Shown here piece by piece: positions 8,989 through 17,036 of a stretch of 64,000 nucleotides of DNA; positions within the stretch are counted from its first letter, which is position 1; the number at the start of each line of letters is the position of its first letter. The DNA lies in assembly GCA_003223515.1 (NCBI GenBank), contig QHVI01000010.1, positions 1 to 64,000 of the forward strand. Reading direction: 5' to 3'. This DNA comes from Candidatus Angelobacter sp. Gp1-AA117 (GTDB lineage Bacteria; Acidobacteriota; Terriglobia; Terriglobales; Acidobacteriaceae). Below the pieces are notes generated by a model. It had not been told where the DNA came from, did not search any database, and was given only the letters and a program-made list of their open reading frames with translations. A program made the translations under genes and the position numbers.

Positions 8989-10620
8989 ATGGCTAAGATT
9001 GACTGCGTAATCATTGGCCACAATACCGGAAATTTCCAGGATTTCATCAACGGGCGTAAATCCATGGCGGAATTCACCGGCGCTTACCGTGATGCACAGA
9101 TTAATTCCATCCTGCTGGATGGGCAGCGCATTGCTTACATAGATTTGTTCAACCGGGTCTGGAAGCAAGCCGTCCCTGATACGGAAACATTCAGTCCTTT
9201 TGATCCGGTCGGTCTGGCAGGGCTGCACCTGGCAAGTTTTCTCGCCCAGAGCGGGGCCGAGCCAGCAGTGGTGGGAGAATTTCAAAAAGGCAGGAAGAAG
9301 CTGGAAGAGATTCTTCGGGATGAACCTCTGGCGGTGGCCATCACGACAACATTCTATTTTGAGCCGAGTCCAATGAAGGAGATTGTCTCTTTCGTTCGGG
9401 AACGATCTCCCAATACCGTCATCATCATTGGTGGACCGTACCCTTCGCACCTTGATCGTGGAGATCTTGCGGATGCGTTAGAGCTGGTGTTCGAGGAGGT
9501 TGGAGCAGATATATACGTGATTGATAGCCAGGGTGAATTTACGCTGGCGCGGGTCATCCAGGAGCTAAAACGCAACCGGGACCTTGACAACCTTCGTTCC
9601 ATTCCCAACCTGATAGTGTTCGCAGACGGGAAATCATTCCGAACCAGGCGCGAGCCGGAAGATAATCCTATCAACGACAACCGGATCGACTGGAGCCTCT
9701 TCGAACGCAATGCACTGAAGCCATTCACGATGATGCGTACTGCGATCAGTTGCCCGTTTTCCTGCGCATTCTGCAGTTATCCGGTGCGTGCCGGTGAACA
9801 CCGTCTGGCCGACGTTGCCCGCGTGGAGAAGGACCTGAGAACGCTCTCTGACATGGGAGTAAAGTTTGTCTATTTCATTGATGACACATTTAACGTGCCG
9901 TTGCCGCGTTTCAAGGAATTGTGCCGGATGATGATACGAAACCATTTTCAATTCCGGTGGCTCTCCTATCTACGGTGCGGAAATATGGATGCCGAAGCCG
10001 TTAAGCTGGCCGCAGACAGCGGTTGTGCCGGGGCCTTGCTGGGCATCGAGTCTGGCGACAAAAGCGTTCTCCAGATAATGAACAAGTTCGCCTCGCCGGA
10101 CAAATATCGGCTGGCAATTCGCTGGCTTGAAGATGCGGACATCATGACTTGGGGGCTTTTCTTTGTTGGATTCCCTGGTGAAGGAGAAGCAAGCCTCGCC
10201 AATACAATTTCTCTGCTGAATGACACCGCGCCTACTTTTTTTGCGACCCAAATCTGGTTCTATGACCATACGACTCCTATCCATCGGAGGGCGGAAGAGT
10301 TCAACCTGCAAGGCGCCGGCTATACCTGGAAGCACAATTCAATGACGTGGGAAAGAGCATGCGATGGCGTAGATCGAATGCTGCGAGAGGTACGGAATTC
10401 AATCTACGTGCCACAAACCGGGTTTAGCTTCGAAACAATCTTCTACCTGATGGGACTTGGGTTCAATCTCGATTTCATAAAGAAGTTCCTGGTAAGCTGC
10501 CGCGACCGTGTTATTCAGGGATTGGGCGACCCTCCTGTTGAATCAGGAAATTTTATGGCAATGCTTTATGAGATGGCTGTCGCCGAACGTAACAGAGTCA
10601 AGCCTATGGGGGCACACTGA
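8989..10620 (+). CDS. B12-binding-domain radical SAM protein
   Basis: A 543-residue protein with an N-terminal Rossmann-like cobalamin-binding-type domain (about residues 60-200, including VIIIGGPYPSHLD) and a radical SAM core with the cluster motif CPFSCAFC (about residue 255). The opening residues (DCVIIGHNTGNF, then GAYRD) resemble the PhpK-type class B P-/C-methyltransferase group as I recall it. GAGGAGG lies about 5 nt before the ATG. Cobalamin-dependent radical SAM enzymes often methylate unactivated carbon or phosphorus in natural-product loci, so tailoring of the NRPS product is plausible. The reaction cannot be read from sequence alone. Confidence 0.85.
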   Translation: MAKIDCVIIGHNTGNFQDFINGRKSMAEFTGAYRDAQINSILLDGQRIAYIDLFNRVWKQAVPDTETFSPFDPVGLAGLHLASFLAQSGAEPAVVGEFQKGRKKLEEILRDEPLAVAITTTFYFEPSPMKEIVSFVRERSPNTVIIIGGPYPSHLDRGDLADALELVFEEVGADIYVIDSQGEFTLARVIQELKRNRDLDNLRSIPNLIVFADGKSFRTRREPEDNPINDNRIDWSLFERNALKPFTMMRTAISCPFSCAFCSYPVRAGEHRLADVARVEKDLRTLSDMGVKFVYFIDDTFNVPLPRFKELCRMMIRNHFQFRWLSYLRCGNMDAEAVKLAADSGCAGALLGIESGDKSVLQIMNKFASPDKYRLAIRWLEDADIMTWGLFFVGFPGEGEASLANTISLLNDTAPTFFATQIWFYDHTTPIHRRAEEFNLQGAGYTWKHNSMTWERACDGVDRMLREVRNSIYVPQTGFSFETIFYLMGLGFNLDFIKKFLVSCRDRVIQGLGDPPVESGNFMAMLYEMAVAERNRVKPMGAH

Positions 10621-10912
10621 TAACGGCCTGAGGATAGACGTAAATCTGCTTTTTCTGGGAAGAAATGACCTCTTGAATACCGTGCCGGGTGTGTAACCGG
10701 GTTCTTACTTGTAGTCTGCTGCTCTTGCTCACAGCCTCCAGGCCCACGTGTGTGTTGCCTCATTCCATGCTTTACATCCGCTCATCCTCTAAGACCATCC
10801 GTCTGTCCTGACTATCTCGCCTTTCACGGATCAGTGCTGCGTGCCTTCTCCCGTTTCTTCTAGATTGAATTGCGGCACGATCTAGTTCCACTGTTCCGTG
10901 AAAGGAGAACCA

Positions 10913-12328
10913 GTGCGCAGACTTTCTTTTATACTCCACTCGGTTGCCATCGTTCTGCTTTCCACCCTGGTTGGCTTTCCTGCTCATTCCCAGACTCAAC
11001 TTCCACCCGATGTCCGCGAGAAGATAGATAAACTCGCGACTGAGACGCTGGCCAAAACCGGGACGCCAAGTATCTCCATAGTTGTTGTAAAGGAAGGGCA
11101 AATCGCCTATCTCAAGGCTTACGGCAATGCACGCCTTGACCCGAAAGCCCCTGCGCAGTCCGAGATGCGTTACTGCCTCGGTTCGCTCAGCAAGCCATTC
11201 ACGGCTGAGGCAATTCTGCTTTTGCAGGAACAGGGCAAGCTGTCGCTCGATGACAAAGTTTCCCGGTTCCTTCCCGATCTTACTCGCGCCAATGAGGTCC
11301 CCATTCGCCACGTGCTTTCCATGACTTCGGGTTATCAGGAATACCAAACTCTCGACTATTTGCCGCAAAACTTTCTTCAACCCACTACCCCGCGCAGGAT
11401 TCTCGATCAGGCGGCCCGTAGGCCACTGGATTTTGATCCCGGGACGAAGTGGGAGATCAGCGATACCAACTACGTGATTGCCGGTATGATCGTGGAGAAA
11501 GCCAGCGGCATGCCACTGTATCGCTTTCTACGAGAAAAGCTGTTTGAGCCATTGGGCATGGAAAGTGTGGTTGACATCGATAAGGAGAAACTCGGCCCTG
11601 CCGATCCCACTGGCTACATTCGATATGGCTTGGGACCACCCCGCCCGGCTCCGCAAGAAGGGCAGGGATGGCTGTTTGGAGGAGAGGAACTTGCCATGGC
11701 TGCGCAGGATCTGGGCAAGTGGGACCTCTCCGTGATCAATCACGAACTACTTAAGCCCTCTTCTTACCGGCAATTTGAAGCCACCGCATTGCTCTCCAAT
11801 GGTTTGGCAACCGCCTATGCGATGGGCAATGGCATCACTCGAAAGGCGGGAAGGCGCATCATCTACAGCGCCGGTGATGTTTCCGGTTTCAGCGCGGCTA
11901 ATACCATCTTTCCTGATGAGCGTATTGCAATCGCAGTATTCGCCAATATGGATGCCGGGGCGCCTGCTGAAATCATCGACGCCGTCATTCCTCTTCTGAT
12001 TCCCCAAAAGTCAGAGCCTGATCCGGAGGCTTCTCAAAAACTGGAGCAGACCCGCAAAATCTTTGACTCTCTCCAGCATGGAATTCTTAACCGTTCCTTG
12101 TTTACGGAAGATGCAAATAGCTACTTCAGCGAACAGGCATTGCAGGATATTGCTTCCAGCCTGGCACCCTTGGGAAACCCGCAGGAGTTCGTCCAAACCG
12201 AACGTTCTGTGAAAAGCGGAATGGTCTTCCGCAGTTATCGCATAAAATTTGCCAATCATACTCTCGCGGCTCATACGGCTGAACTGCAGACGGGTAAGCT
12301 GGCGCAATACTTGATAGAGGAGGAGTGA
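10913..12328 (+). CDS. Secreted serine hydrolase, beta-lactamase/PBP4* family
   Basis: The signal peptide MRRLSFILHSVAIVLLSTLV ends near AHS-QT, so the protein is exported. The beta-lactamase fold (Pfam PF00144 type) is shown by the SxxK motif in GSLSKPF and by SDTNYVIAG at the second motif. The usual catalytic Tyr of the Y-x-N motif is Ile here (WEISDTN), and the third motif is SAGDVSGF rather than HxG. Start chosen at GTG 10913 because AAGGAG (10902-10907) is 5 nt upstream; GTG 10898 overlaps that ribosome site. The C-terminal ~100 residues form an additional domain. It could be an esterase, a D-aminopeptidase or a peptide-modifying enzyme. Confidence 0.85.
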   Translation: MRRLSFILHSVAIVLLSTLVGFPAHSQTQLPPDVREKIDKLATETLAKTGTPSISIVVVKEGQIAYLKAYGNARLDPKAPAQSEMRYCLGSLSKPFTAEAILLLQEQGKLSLDDKVSRFLPDLTRANEVPIRHVLSMTSGYQEYQTLDYLPQNFLQPTTPRRILDQAARRPLDFDPGTKWEISDTNYVIAGMIVEKASGMPLYRFLREKLFEPLGMESVVDIDKEKLGPADPTGYIRYGLGPPRPAPQEGQGWLFGGEELAMAAQDLGKWDLSVINHELLKPSSYRQFEATALLSNGLATAYAMGNGITRKAGRRIIYSAGDVSGFSAANTIFPDERIAIAVFANMDAGAPAEIIDAVIPLLIPQKSEPDPEASQKLEQTRKIFDSLQHGILNRSLFTEDANSYFSEQALQDIASSLAPLGNPQEFVQTERSVKSGMVFRSYRIKFANHTLAAHTAELQTGKLAQYLIEEE

Positions 12329-12330
12329 TC

Positions 12331-12864
12331 ATGGAGCCGGTCATGTCCGCTATCACTCCTGTTTTTTTTCCGTCTGAAAGTTCTTCTCCGTCTGAATGGT
12401 TTGCCATTTACGTAATGACACGACATGAAAAACGGATTACCGAGCATCTCCGGATCCGGCAAATCGAATATTTCCTTCCGCTTTATCCGGCGCGGCGGCA
12501 GTGGAAGGATGGATCGAAAGTGACAGTTCAGCTTCCGTTATTTCCCAATTACCTCTTTGTGCGTACCCTGCGCAACCAGAGGGGCCGGGTTTTGGAAGTT
12601 CCCGGAGTTCTATCGGCAGTGGGAAAACGTGAATCGTCCGTTATTTCCGACATCTATATTGATTCCCTCCGCCAGGCTGTAAGTTCAGGAAAGGTCGAAC
12701 CGCACCCTTACCTCGCGACTGGCGTACTCGTCCGTGTTCGCTCCGGTATTCTGGCCGGTCTCCAGGGCATAGTCCTTCGCCAGAAATCCAATTGTCGAGT
12801 GGTATTGTCCCTCGAATTGATCATGAGAAGCGTGGCCGTTGAGGTGAATCTTGCCGACCTCTGA
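12331..12864 (+). CDS. NusG-like transcription antiterminator (UpxY/RfaH type)
   Basis: A 177-residue protein with an NGN domain: WFAIYVMTRHEKRITEHL, then the PLFPNYLFVR signature and a VPGVLSAVG segment. It ends in a short KOW-like part containing LAGLQGIVLRQKSNCRVVLS. These are the marks of specialised NusG paralogues that help RNA polymerase through long operons such as polysaccharide or NRPS clusters. Start is ATG 12331 with GAGGAGG 7 nt upstream; GTG 12325 is too close to that site. It directly follows the serine hydrolase stop, so the two are likely cotranscribed. Confidence 0.9.
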   Translation: MEPVMSAITPVFFPSESSSPSEWFAIYVMTRHEKRITEHLRIRQIEYFLPLYPARRQWKDGSKVTVQLPLFPNYLFVRTLRNQRGRVLEVPGVLSAVGKRESSVISDIYIDSLRQAVSSGKVEPHPYLATGVLVRVRSGILAGLQGIVLRQKSNCRVVLSLELIMRSVAVEVNLADL

Positions 12865-12973
12865 GTGGCTTCCGCTAATACTGTACATTTCAACACTGGC
12901 CAGAAGCTTAAGCGGATAGCTCCCATTCAACGCAACTATCGGAACTGCTTACAGAAATTTGTATGACCATACA

Positions 12974-13501
12974 TCATTGTTGAACAAGGACGTATACCGC
13001 ATCTCCCCACGTGAAGCCCGGCGCTGTCGAGATCAGCAGCTGCCTAGAATTTAGGAAGCTTTCCAGGTATCGGGGGTCGAAGCATTTAAGAACCCCAAAA
13101 ACGTCTTTGCCAAGTTCGCCATTTTCCTCTGTCCATTTACAATTCTCAATCACTTGGTCGATTTCTGCTTCGACATCCTCTAATGCTTTGCAAGAACGCT
13201 GCTGTTGATACTTTCCAGCTAATATTTCTCCAGCAAGCCACGAGCACATTTCTTCAGGTAGGGTAGCCGGTACCATAAACAGCGCTGTTCCATGTCGTAT
13301 CCCAAAGTCGGAGATGGACTGTTCTGAACCGGTAGGTAAATTCTTGCCCTGAGACGGGTTGAATATTACCCACTCCTGAGGCTCCCCTGAAGTGTCGCGA
13401 AACCCATCCTTGATCGCGTGTAGAGCAGACACTTTCAAGTCACTCGGCGTCTGAATTGGGATTTCAATATCAAAAATGGTCCAAATCCACCCCGCAACCA
13501 A
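12974..13501 (-). CDS. Protein with N-terminal ubiquitin-like beta-grasp domain
   Basis: I do not recognise a named family. The first ~80 residues read like a beta-grasp domain of the ubiquitin/YukD type: strand WTIFDIEIPIQTPSDLKV, a helix, strand EWVIFNPSQGKNLP, then SISDFGIRHGTALFMVPA. The last ~95 residues are mostly helical, with Cys residues but no obvious catalytic motif, and there is no C-terminal Gly-Gly. The only canonical start in frame is TTG 13501, which lies directly after GGAGG (13502-13506), too close for a normal ribosome site. An in-frame stop lies just upstream, so the true start is uncertain. It is divergent from the J-domain/E1/Ubl/E2/JAMM operon, so a regulatory or substrate role there is a reasonable guess. 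Confidence 0.6.
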   Translation of the reverse strand: MVAGWIWTIFDIEIPIQTPSDLKVSALHAIKDGFRDTSGEPQEWVIFNPSQGKNLPTGSEQSISDFGIRHGTALFMVPATLPEEMCSWLAGEILAGKYQQQRSCKALEDVEAEIDQVIENCKWTEENGELGKDVFGVLKCFDPRYLESFLNSRQLLISTAPGFTWGDAVYVLVQQ

Positions 13502-13716
13502 CCTCCAGTCATTTTCTTTTCAATATCTTCCGATTAGCTTTACGCTGGCTGTAAAGCCCGTATACGAAAAGGAACTTGTTATCTCGTTTCCTTTCCTGAA
13601 TACTGGAATCGCTCTGGTCTGAATCACAAGGCTTCTTGCTTCATGGGCCCCGGCAACGCGCCGCTTTTGCGTGTTGCTGGGCAGAAAGCCTTGCCTGCTC
13701 CGTCACTTGCTCGTTC

Positions 13717-14031
13717 ATGCAGGAAATTAAATGGCGGAACCTCGGTTCCCGGAAAACTTCATCACAGGCCCAAAACGTTCAGTGGACTGAACGCCAGCCG
13801 CAGCCTGACCTCTACGCCATCCTCGAAGTGTCACCTGCGGCCAGTCCGGAGGTGATTAAGGCGGCTTACCGGGCATTGATCGAGAAGCACCATCCCGACA
13901 AAAATCCCGAGCACCGCCGCCACCTCGCCGAAGAGATTTCCCGCGAGCTGAATCACGCATATTCAGTACTCAGCGACCCGCAGAAAAGGAGCGCCTACGA
14001 TCACGCCAACGGCATCTATCGCAGACCTTAG
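13717..14031 (+). CDS. J-domain (DnaJ-like) protein heading the ubiquitin-like operon
   Basis: A ~104-residue protein that is almost only a J domain. It contains DLYAILEVSPAASPEVIKAA, the HPD motif needed to stimulate Hsp70 (KHHPDKNPEH) and the closing helix LSDPQKRSAYDHANG. No Gly/Phe or zinc-finger region follows, so it is a minimal J protein. Start chosen at ATG 13717; the frame extends to TTG 13636 but that part looks non-coding. It ends at TAG 14029-14031, and the E1 reading frame overlaps its end in the +1 frame. A J protein in a bacterial E1/E2/Ubl operon is unusual and could bring an Hsp70 to conjugated substrates. Confidence 0.8.
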   Translation: MQEIKWRNLGSRKTSSQAQNVQWTERQPQPDLYAILEVSPAASPEVIKAAYRALIEKHHPDKNPEHRRHLAEEISRELNHAYSVLSDPQKRSAYDHANGIYRRP

Positions 14032-14068
14032 CTTCAAGTCGCTGGAAGACCGCTATTCACGGCAGAGA

Positions 14069-15175
14069 TTGATTGCCGGTTGGGATCAGGAGCGGCTTGC
14101 GAAAGCCACGATTCTCGTTGCCGGGGCCGGGGCTCTGGGCAACGAGGTCTTGAAGAATCTGGCTTTGCTGGGGATCGGCAATCTTCTGATCGTGGATTTC
14201 GACCGCGTCGAGATCTCCAATCTTTCCCGCAGTGTGCTCTTCAATGAATGCGATATTGGCCGGCCCAAGGCAACCACAGCAGCACGGGCATTGGAACGGC
14301 TGAGCCCGGAGATTCGCGTTCGAGCCATTGACGGTGATCTTGAAACCGATCTTGGCCTGGGCGGGATTCGCGAATGTGATCTGGTGCTGGGCTGTGTGGA
14401 CAGCATCTATGCGCGCTGGGCCTTGAATCGCGCCTGCCAGAAAGCAGGGAAGCCGTGGATTAATGCAGGAATCAATGCGTCAGTCGGCGAAATCTCGCTC
14501 TATGTTCCCGGTCAGGGCGCATGCTACGAATGCGGCATGACTCAACAGATGTGGCGGCAGATTCACGAACGCCGCTCCTGCATGTTGATGTCGCGCAGGC
14601 TTCCTGCTGCCACCATTCCTGCGACTACGGTGATTGCTTCCATGACTGCCGCATTGCAGGTGAATGAGGCGCTGGCCTGCCTGCACGGCAGAAGCCGTCT
14701 GCAATCCGGAGAGATGGTAATGGTTTCGCTCTCTCCTTATTCGCTTTCCACCTGCACCATGGATGCTCGTGAAGACTGCCTGGCCCATGAAGATTACTCG
14801 CCTTCCTTCTTCATCGATGCCACGCCTGCGGAAATCACTGGCGCGGAATTGCTGGGCAGGATTCCCGGTGCAACTTCCCTGCAAATGGATTTTGACGTTC
14901 TGGAGGGTTGGTTGTGCTCGAATTGCGGCCCGCAGTTCACCGTCGGACGGTTATCCACTACTTCAGCATCACAAATCGAGTGTCCCCAGTGTAAGGCGCA
15001 GCGAGTTCCGCAATTGACGCACGAGATCAGCCAATCAGACCGGCTGGCAAACTGTTCGCTGGAGCAATTGGGAATTCCGGCACGCAGCATTCTGCGATTA
15101 AAGACCGTATCACGTACATGCTATGTGGAGCTTTTAACCGCGAAGGACGCAAAGGAAGCAAAGATAGCAAGATAG
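14069..15175 (+). CDS. E1-like ThiF/MoeB-family activating enzyme
   Basis: The adenylating Rossmann fold has the nucleotide loop GAGALG (residues 19-24 from TTG 14069) and the acidic IVDFDRVEISNLSR segment. A Cys pair (CYEC, 152-155), RSC (169-171) and the crossover IPATT (183-187) are typical of E1 enzymes that activate ubiquitin-like proteins. A C-terminal extension has a zinc-ribbon-like pattern (C283/C286 and C305/C308). The conserved N-terminal YSRQR motif lies upstream of the first canonical start codon, at 14054-14068 in the same frame. The true protein must therefore begin earlier, by a non-standard start such as CTG 14042 or by +1 frameshift from the J-domain gene. The last ~12 residues (TAKDAKEAKIAR) are encoded by a dispersed repeat. 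Confidence 0.92.
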   Translation: MIAGWDQERLAKATILVAGAGALGNEVLKNLALLGIGNLLIVDFDRVEISNLSRSVLFNECDIGRPKATTAARALERLSPEIRVRAIDGDLETDLGLGGIRECDLVLGCVDSIYARWALNRACQKAGKPWINAGINASVGEISLYVPGQGACYECGMTQQMWRQIHERRSCMLMSRRLPAATIPATTVIASMTAALQVNEALACLHGRSRLQSGEMVMVSLSPYSLSTCTMDAREDCLAHEDYSPSFFIDATPAEITGAELLGRIPGATSLQMDFDVLEGWLCSNCGPQFTVGRLSTTSASQIECPQCKAQRVPQLTHEISQSDRLANCSLEQLGIPARSILRLKTVSRTCYVELLTAKDAKEAKIAR

Positions 15176-15195
15176 CAAAAAGATAAGAGGGAACC

Positions 15196-15453
15196 ATGAG
15201 TGTGATTACCATCACCCTTACAACTTATGACCGGAGCCGCTGTGCCGAGGTCACGCTTCCGGACTCACTCACGGTTGGCGCTTTGCTGGATCAATGCCGC
15301 AAGCGATGGCAGCTTGATTCAGCTGAAATCTTTGCCGTGCGCCACGTACAGAGGAATGCGCGGCTGAGTGAGAACGATTCTCTTTCTACTTCGGGTGTGG
15401 TTACGGGAATGGAATTGCAGATATTTCCCCTGGTGGAAGGCGGTTGCCGATGA
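15196..15453 (+). CDS. Ubiquitin-like modifier with C-terminal GG-CR
   Basis: An 85-residue beta-grasp protein: strand ITITLTTYDRSRCAEVTLPD, helix LTVGALLDQCRKRWQ, then AEIFAVRHVQRNARLSENDS and MELQIFPLVEGG. It ends in Gly82-Gly83 followed by Cys-Arg. Ubiquitin-like modifiers need a free diglycine for adenylation by E1, so the CR tail is predicted to be removed, most simply by the JAMM peptidase encoded two genes on. GAGGGA lies 6 nt before ATG 15196. Its stop overlaps the E2 start as ATGA (15450-15453), which indicates translational coupling. Target proteins are unknown. Confidence 0.88.
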   Translation: MSVITITLTTYDRSRCAEVTLPDSLTVGALLDQCRKRWQLDSAEIFAVRHVQRNARLSENDSLSTSGVVTGMELQIFPLVEGGCR

Positions 15454-15968
15454 ATACGGTACGGGAGCGGCGGCTTCAGTCGGATTATGCGCGGCTGCGC
15501 AATCTGATTTCTGGTTTCCAGCCAAAACTGGCTATTGAAACCACACGTGGAACCCCTCCCGAAACGTACCTGATGGTGCTCAAGGGCCGGAGCATTGCCG
15601 AGGTAAAAGGCAAAGAGGTGATTTTCTGCAAACAGCAGCACCTGAAAATCGAACTGGGCGCCGAGTATCCAGCCATGCCTCCGCTGGTCACCTTTCTGAC
15701 CCCAATCTTCCATCCGCATGTCTGGCCCCAGAACAACGTCGTCTGTCTTGGCCCCTGGAACGTCACCGAAACGCTGGATAACCTGGTGATTCGCCTCTAC
15801 TCGATTGCCGTATTTGATCCCAACCACATCAACTGGAAGAGCGTAGCTAACCAGGAAGCGGCAGTGTGGGCCAGCCGCAACCAGCATCTGTTTCCTCTGG
15901 CGCATTTAAGTTCCACTGAAGCCGCTCGATCACTGCAACCCATTCAGGGCTGGTATGAAAGCGCATAA
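15450..15968 (+). CDS. E2-like (UBC-fold) conjugating enzyme
   Basis: A 172-residue UBC-fold protein. The diagnostic block is YPAMPPLVTFLTPIFHPHVW, then NNVVCLGPW. Cys99 is the predicted thioester-forming residue, and HPH (88-90) replaces the eukaryotic HPN motif, as often in bacterial E2s. The preceding segment with YPAMPP matches the YP-x(3)-PP element of E2 enzymes. The start overlaps the Ubl stop by 4 nt and the end overlaps the JAMM gene by 14 nt, so the three are one translation unit. It presumably receives the Ubl from the E1 encoded upstream. Confidence 0.88.
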   Translation: MNTVRERRLQSDYARLRNLISGFQPKLAIETTRGTPPETYLMVLKGRSIAEVKGKEVIFCKQQHLKIELGAEYPAMPPLVTFLTPIFHPHVWPQNNVVCLGPWNVTETLDNLVIRLYSIAVFDPNHINWKSVANQEAAVWASRNQHLFPLAHLSSTEAARSLQPIQGWYESA

Positions 15969-16545
15969 TCTACCGGCAACGGCAGAAGAAATCTTGTGGC
16001 ATGAAAGTCCTAATATCTGCCAGCCCCATTGTCTCAAGCTGCCGGAGTTCCTGGCATCCATTGAACTGAATTCTCCATCCTCGCCGATTTGGCAGGCCGA
16101 TTGGCCTTTGCTGGTTTTTCTGGAAGAGAGCTGCCTGAAAAGCATGGAGAAACATGCAGCCAATGACATTCTGCGTGAACAGGCAGGCATTCTCTGCGGC
16201 CATGCATACGTCGATGGCGGTCAACTCTACGTAAATATCACTGCGGCGCTGCCTGTGGATACCGTCAGCGACTCGGCCCATTTTGCCTTTCACGAGACTT
16301 CGTGGCAGGCAATCTGGAATCGGCTCGATGACAATTCTACAATTCTTGGCTGGTACCATACGCATCCCGGCATGGGAGTTTTCCTCTCGGCCACCGACCT
16401 GCGCACCCAGAAACTTCATTTCTCGTTGCCGTGGCAAATTGCCATTGTCATCGATCCGGTGAGCGGACAATCGGGGGTATTTGCAGGGAGTGAAGGACAG
16501 CGAGTGGGCGGAGATCAAGTCTATTTGTATTACAGGAAACAGTGA
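15955..16545 (+). CDS. JAMM (JAB/MPN+) metalloprotease, predicted Ubl processing/deconjugating peptidase
   Basis: A 196-residue protein with a complete zinc-protease signature. The upstream Glu75 is in REQAGILCG, and HTHPGMGVFLSATD supplies His135, His137, Ser145 and Asp148 in the H-x-H-P-x(7)-S-x(2)-D pattern. All metal and catalytic positions are present, so the enzyme should be active. In bacterial ubiquitin-like systems such peptidases trim the Ubl tail to Gly-Gly or remove it from targets. The GG-CR end of the neighbouring Ubl gives it an obvious substrate. An N-terminal ~60-residue segment precedes the core. The gene is convergent with a small membrane-protein gene 20 nt downstream. Confidence 0.9.
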   Translation: MKAHNLPATAEEILWHESPNICQPHCLKLPEFLASIELNSPSSPIWQADWPLLVFLEESCLKSMEKHAANDILREQAGILCGHAYVDGGQLYVNITAALPVDTVSDSAHFAFHETSWQAIWNRLDDNSTILGWYHTHPGMGVFLSATDLRTQKLHFSLPWQIAIVIDPVSGQSGVFAGSEGQRVGGDQVYLYYRKQ

Positions 16546-16565
16546 TAGTACCGTTTCGTCATTCC

Positions 16566-16946
16566 TTACCGCCGTGCCATGACCAGCCCTATCACCCCAA
16601 GCAACACCGCGATCATGAAAGTATGGCAGCCGTGCTGGTGCGGATCGAGAACAACCAGGCAGCGCGGATCGGTCGTGATCCGTGTAATGAAGAGAATGGC
16701 CAGCATTGCCAGTTGTGTCCATAGCGCCCAGTGTTCACCACGGCGAAGCGGCACAACCGCCAGCAAAATCCCCGCAAGAACCAACGCGCTTCCCAGCGCC
16801 ACCGGCCACGGAGCGGCATATTGAGCAAGCATGACCGGATCGAGATGCGGATGGGCGCGAGCATAGAATGGAGCAGAGAGCGAAGTATAGAGCAACAGCA
16901 GATAGGCCGCCACCACCAGCCCAACTCCAATTTTGCGCATGGTCAT
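16566..16946 (-). CDS. Small four-helix membrane protein, unknown function
   Basis: A 126-residue hydrophobic protein with about four membrane segments (roughly residues 6-24, 46-66, 74-92 and 108-124). A periplasmic or cytoplasmic loop holds several His residues (ARAHPHLDP and DPHQHGCH). ATG 16946 is used; ATG 16940 is an alternative. No family is recognised. It converges on the JAMM gene and lies downstream of the RING-like gene on the same strand, so it may be cotranscribed with that gene. Confidence 0.7.
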   Translation of the reverse strand: MTMRKIGVGLVVAAYLLLLYTSLSAPFYARAHPHLDPVMLAQYAAPWPVALGSALVLAGILLAVVPLRRGEHWALWTQLAMLAILFITRITTDPRCLVVLDPHQHGCHTFMIAVLLGVIGLVMARR

Positions 16947-17036
16947 AAGAGCATAAGAGATTGAAGAAACTGTACTGCATAGTGTCCCTACAGTCCAGCG
17001 CAGGCACTCAACAGGAAGAAGGGGTAACCAGAGGGA

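Noticed and set aside
13636-13716. Extended N-terminus of the J-domain protein
   Set aside because: The extra 27 residues (TTG start) are Cys/Ala-rich and unlike J proteins; ATG 13717 is simpler.
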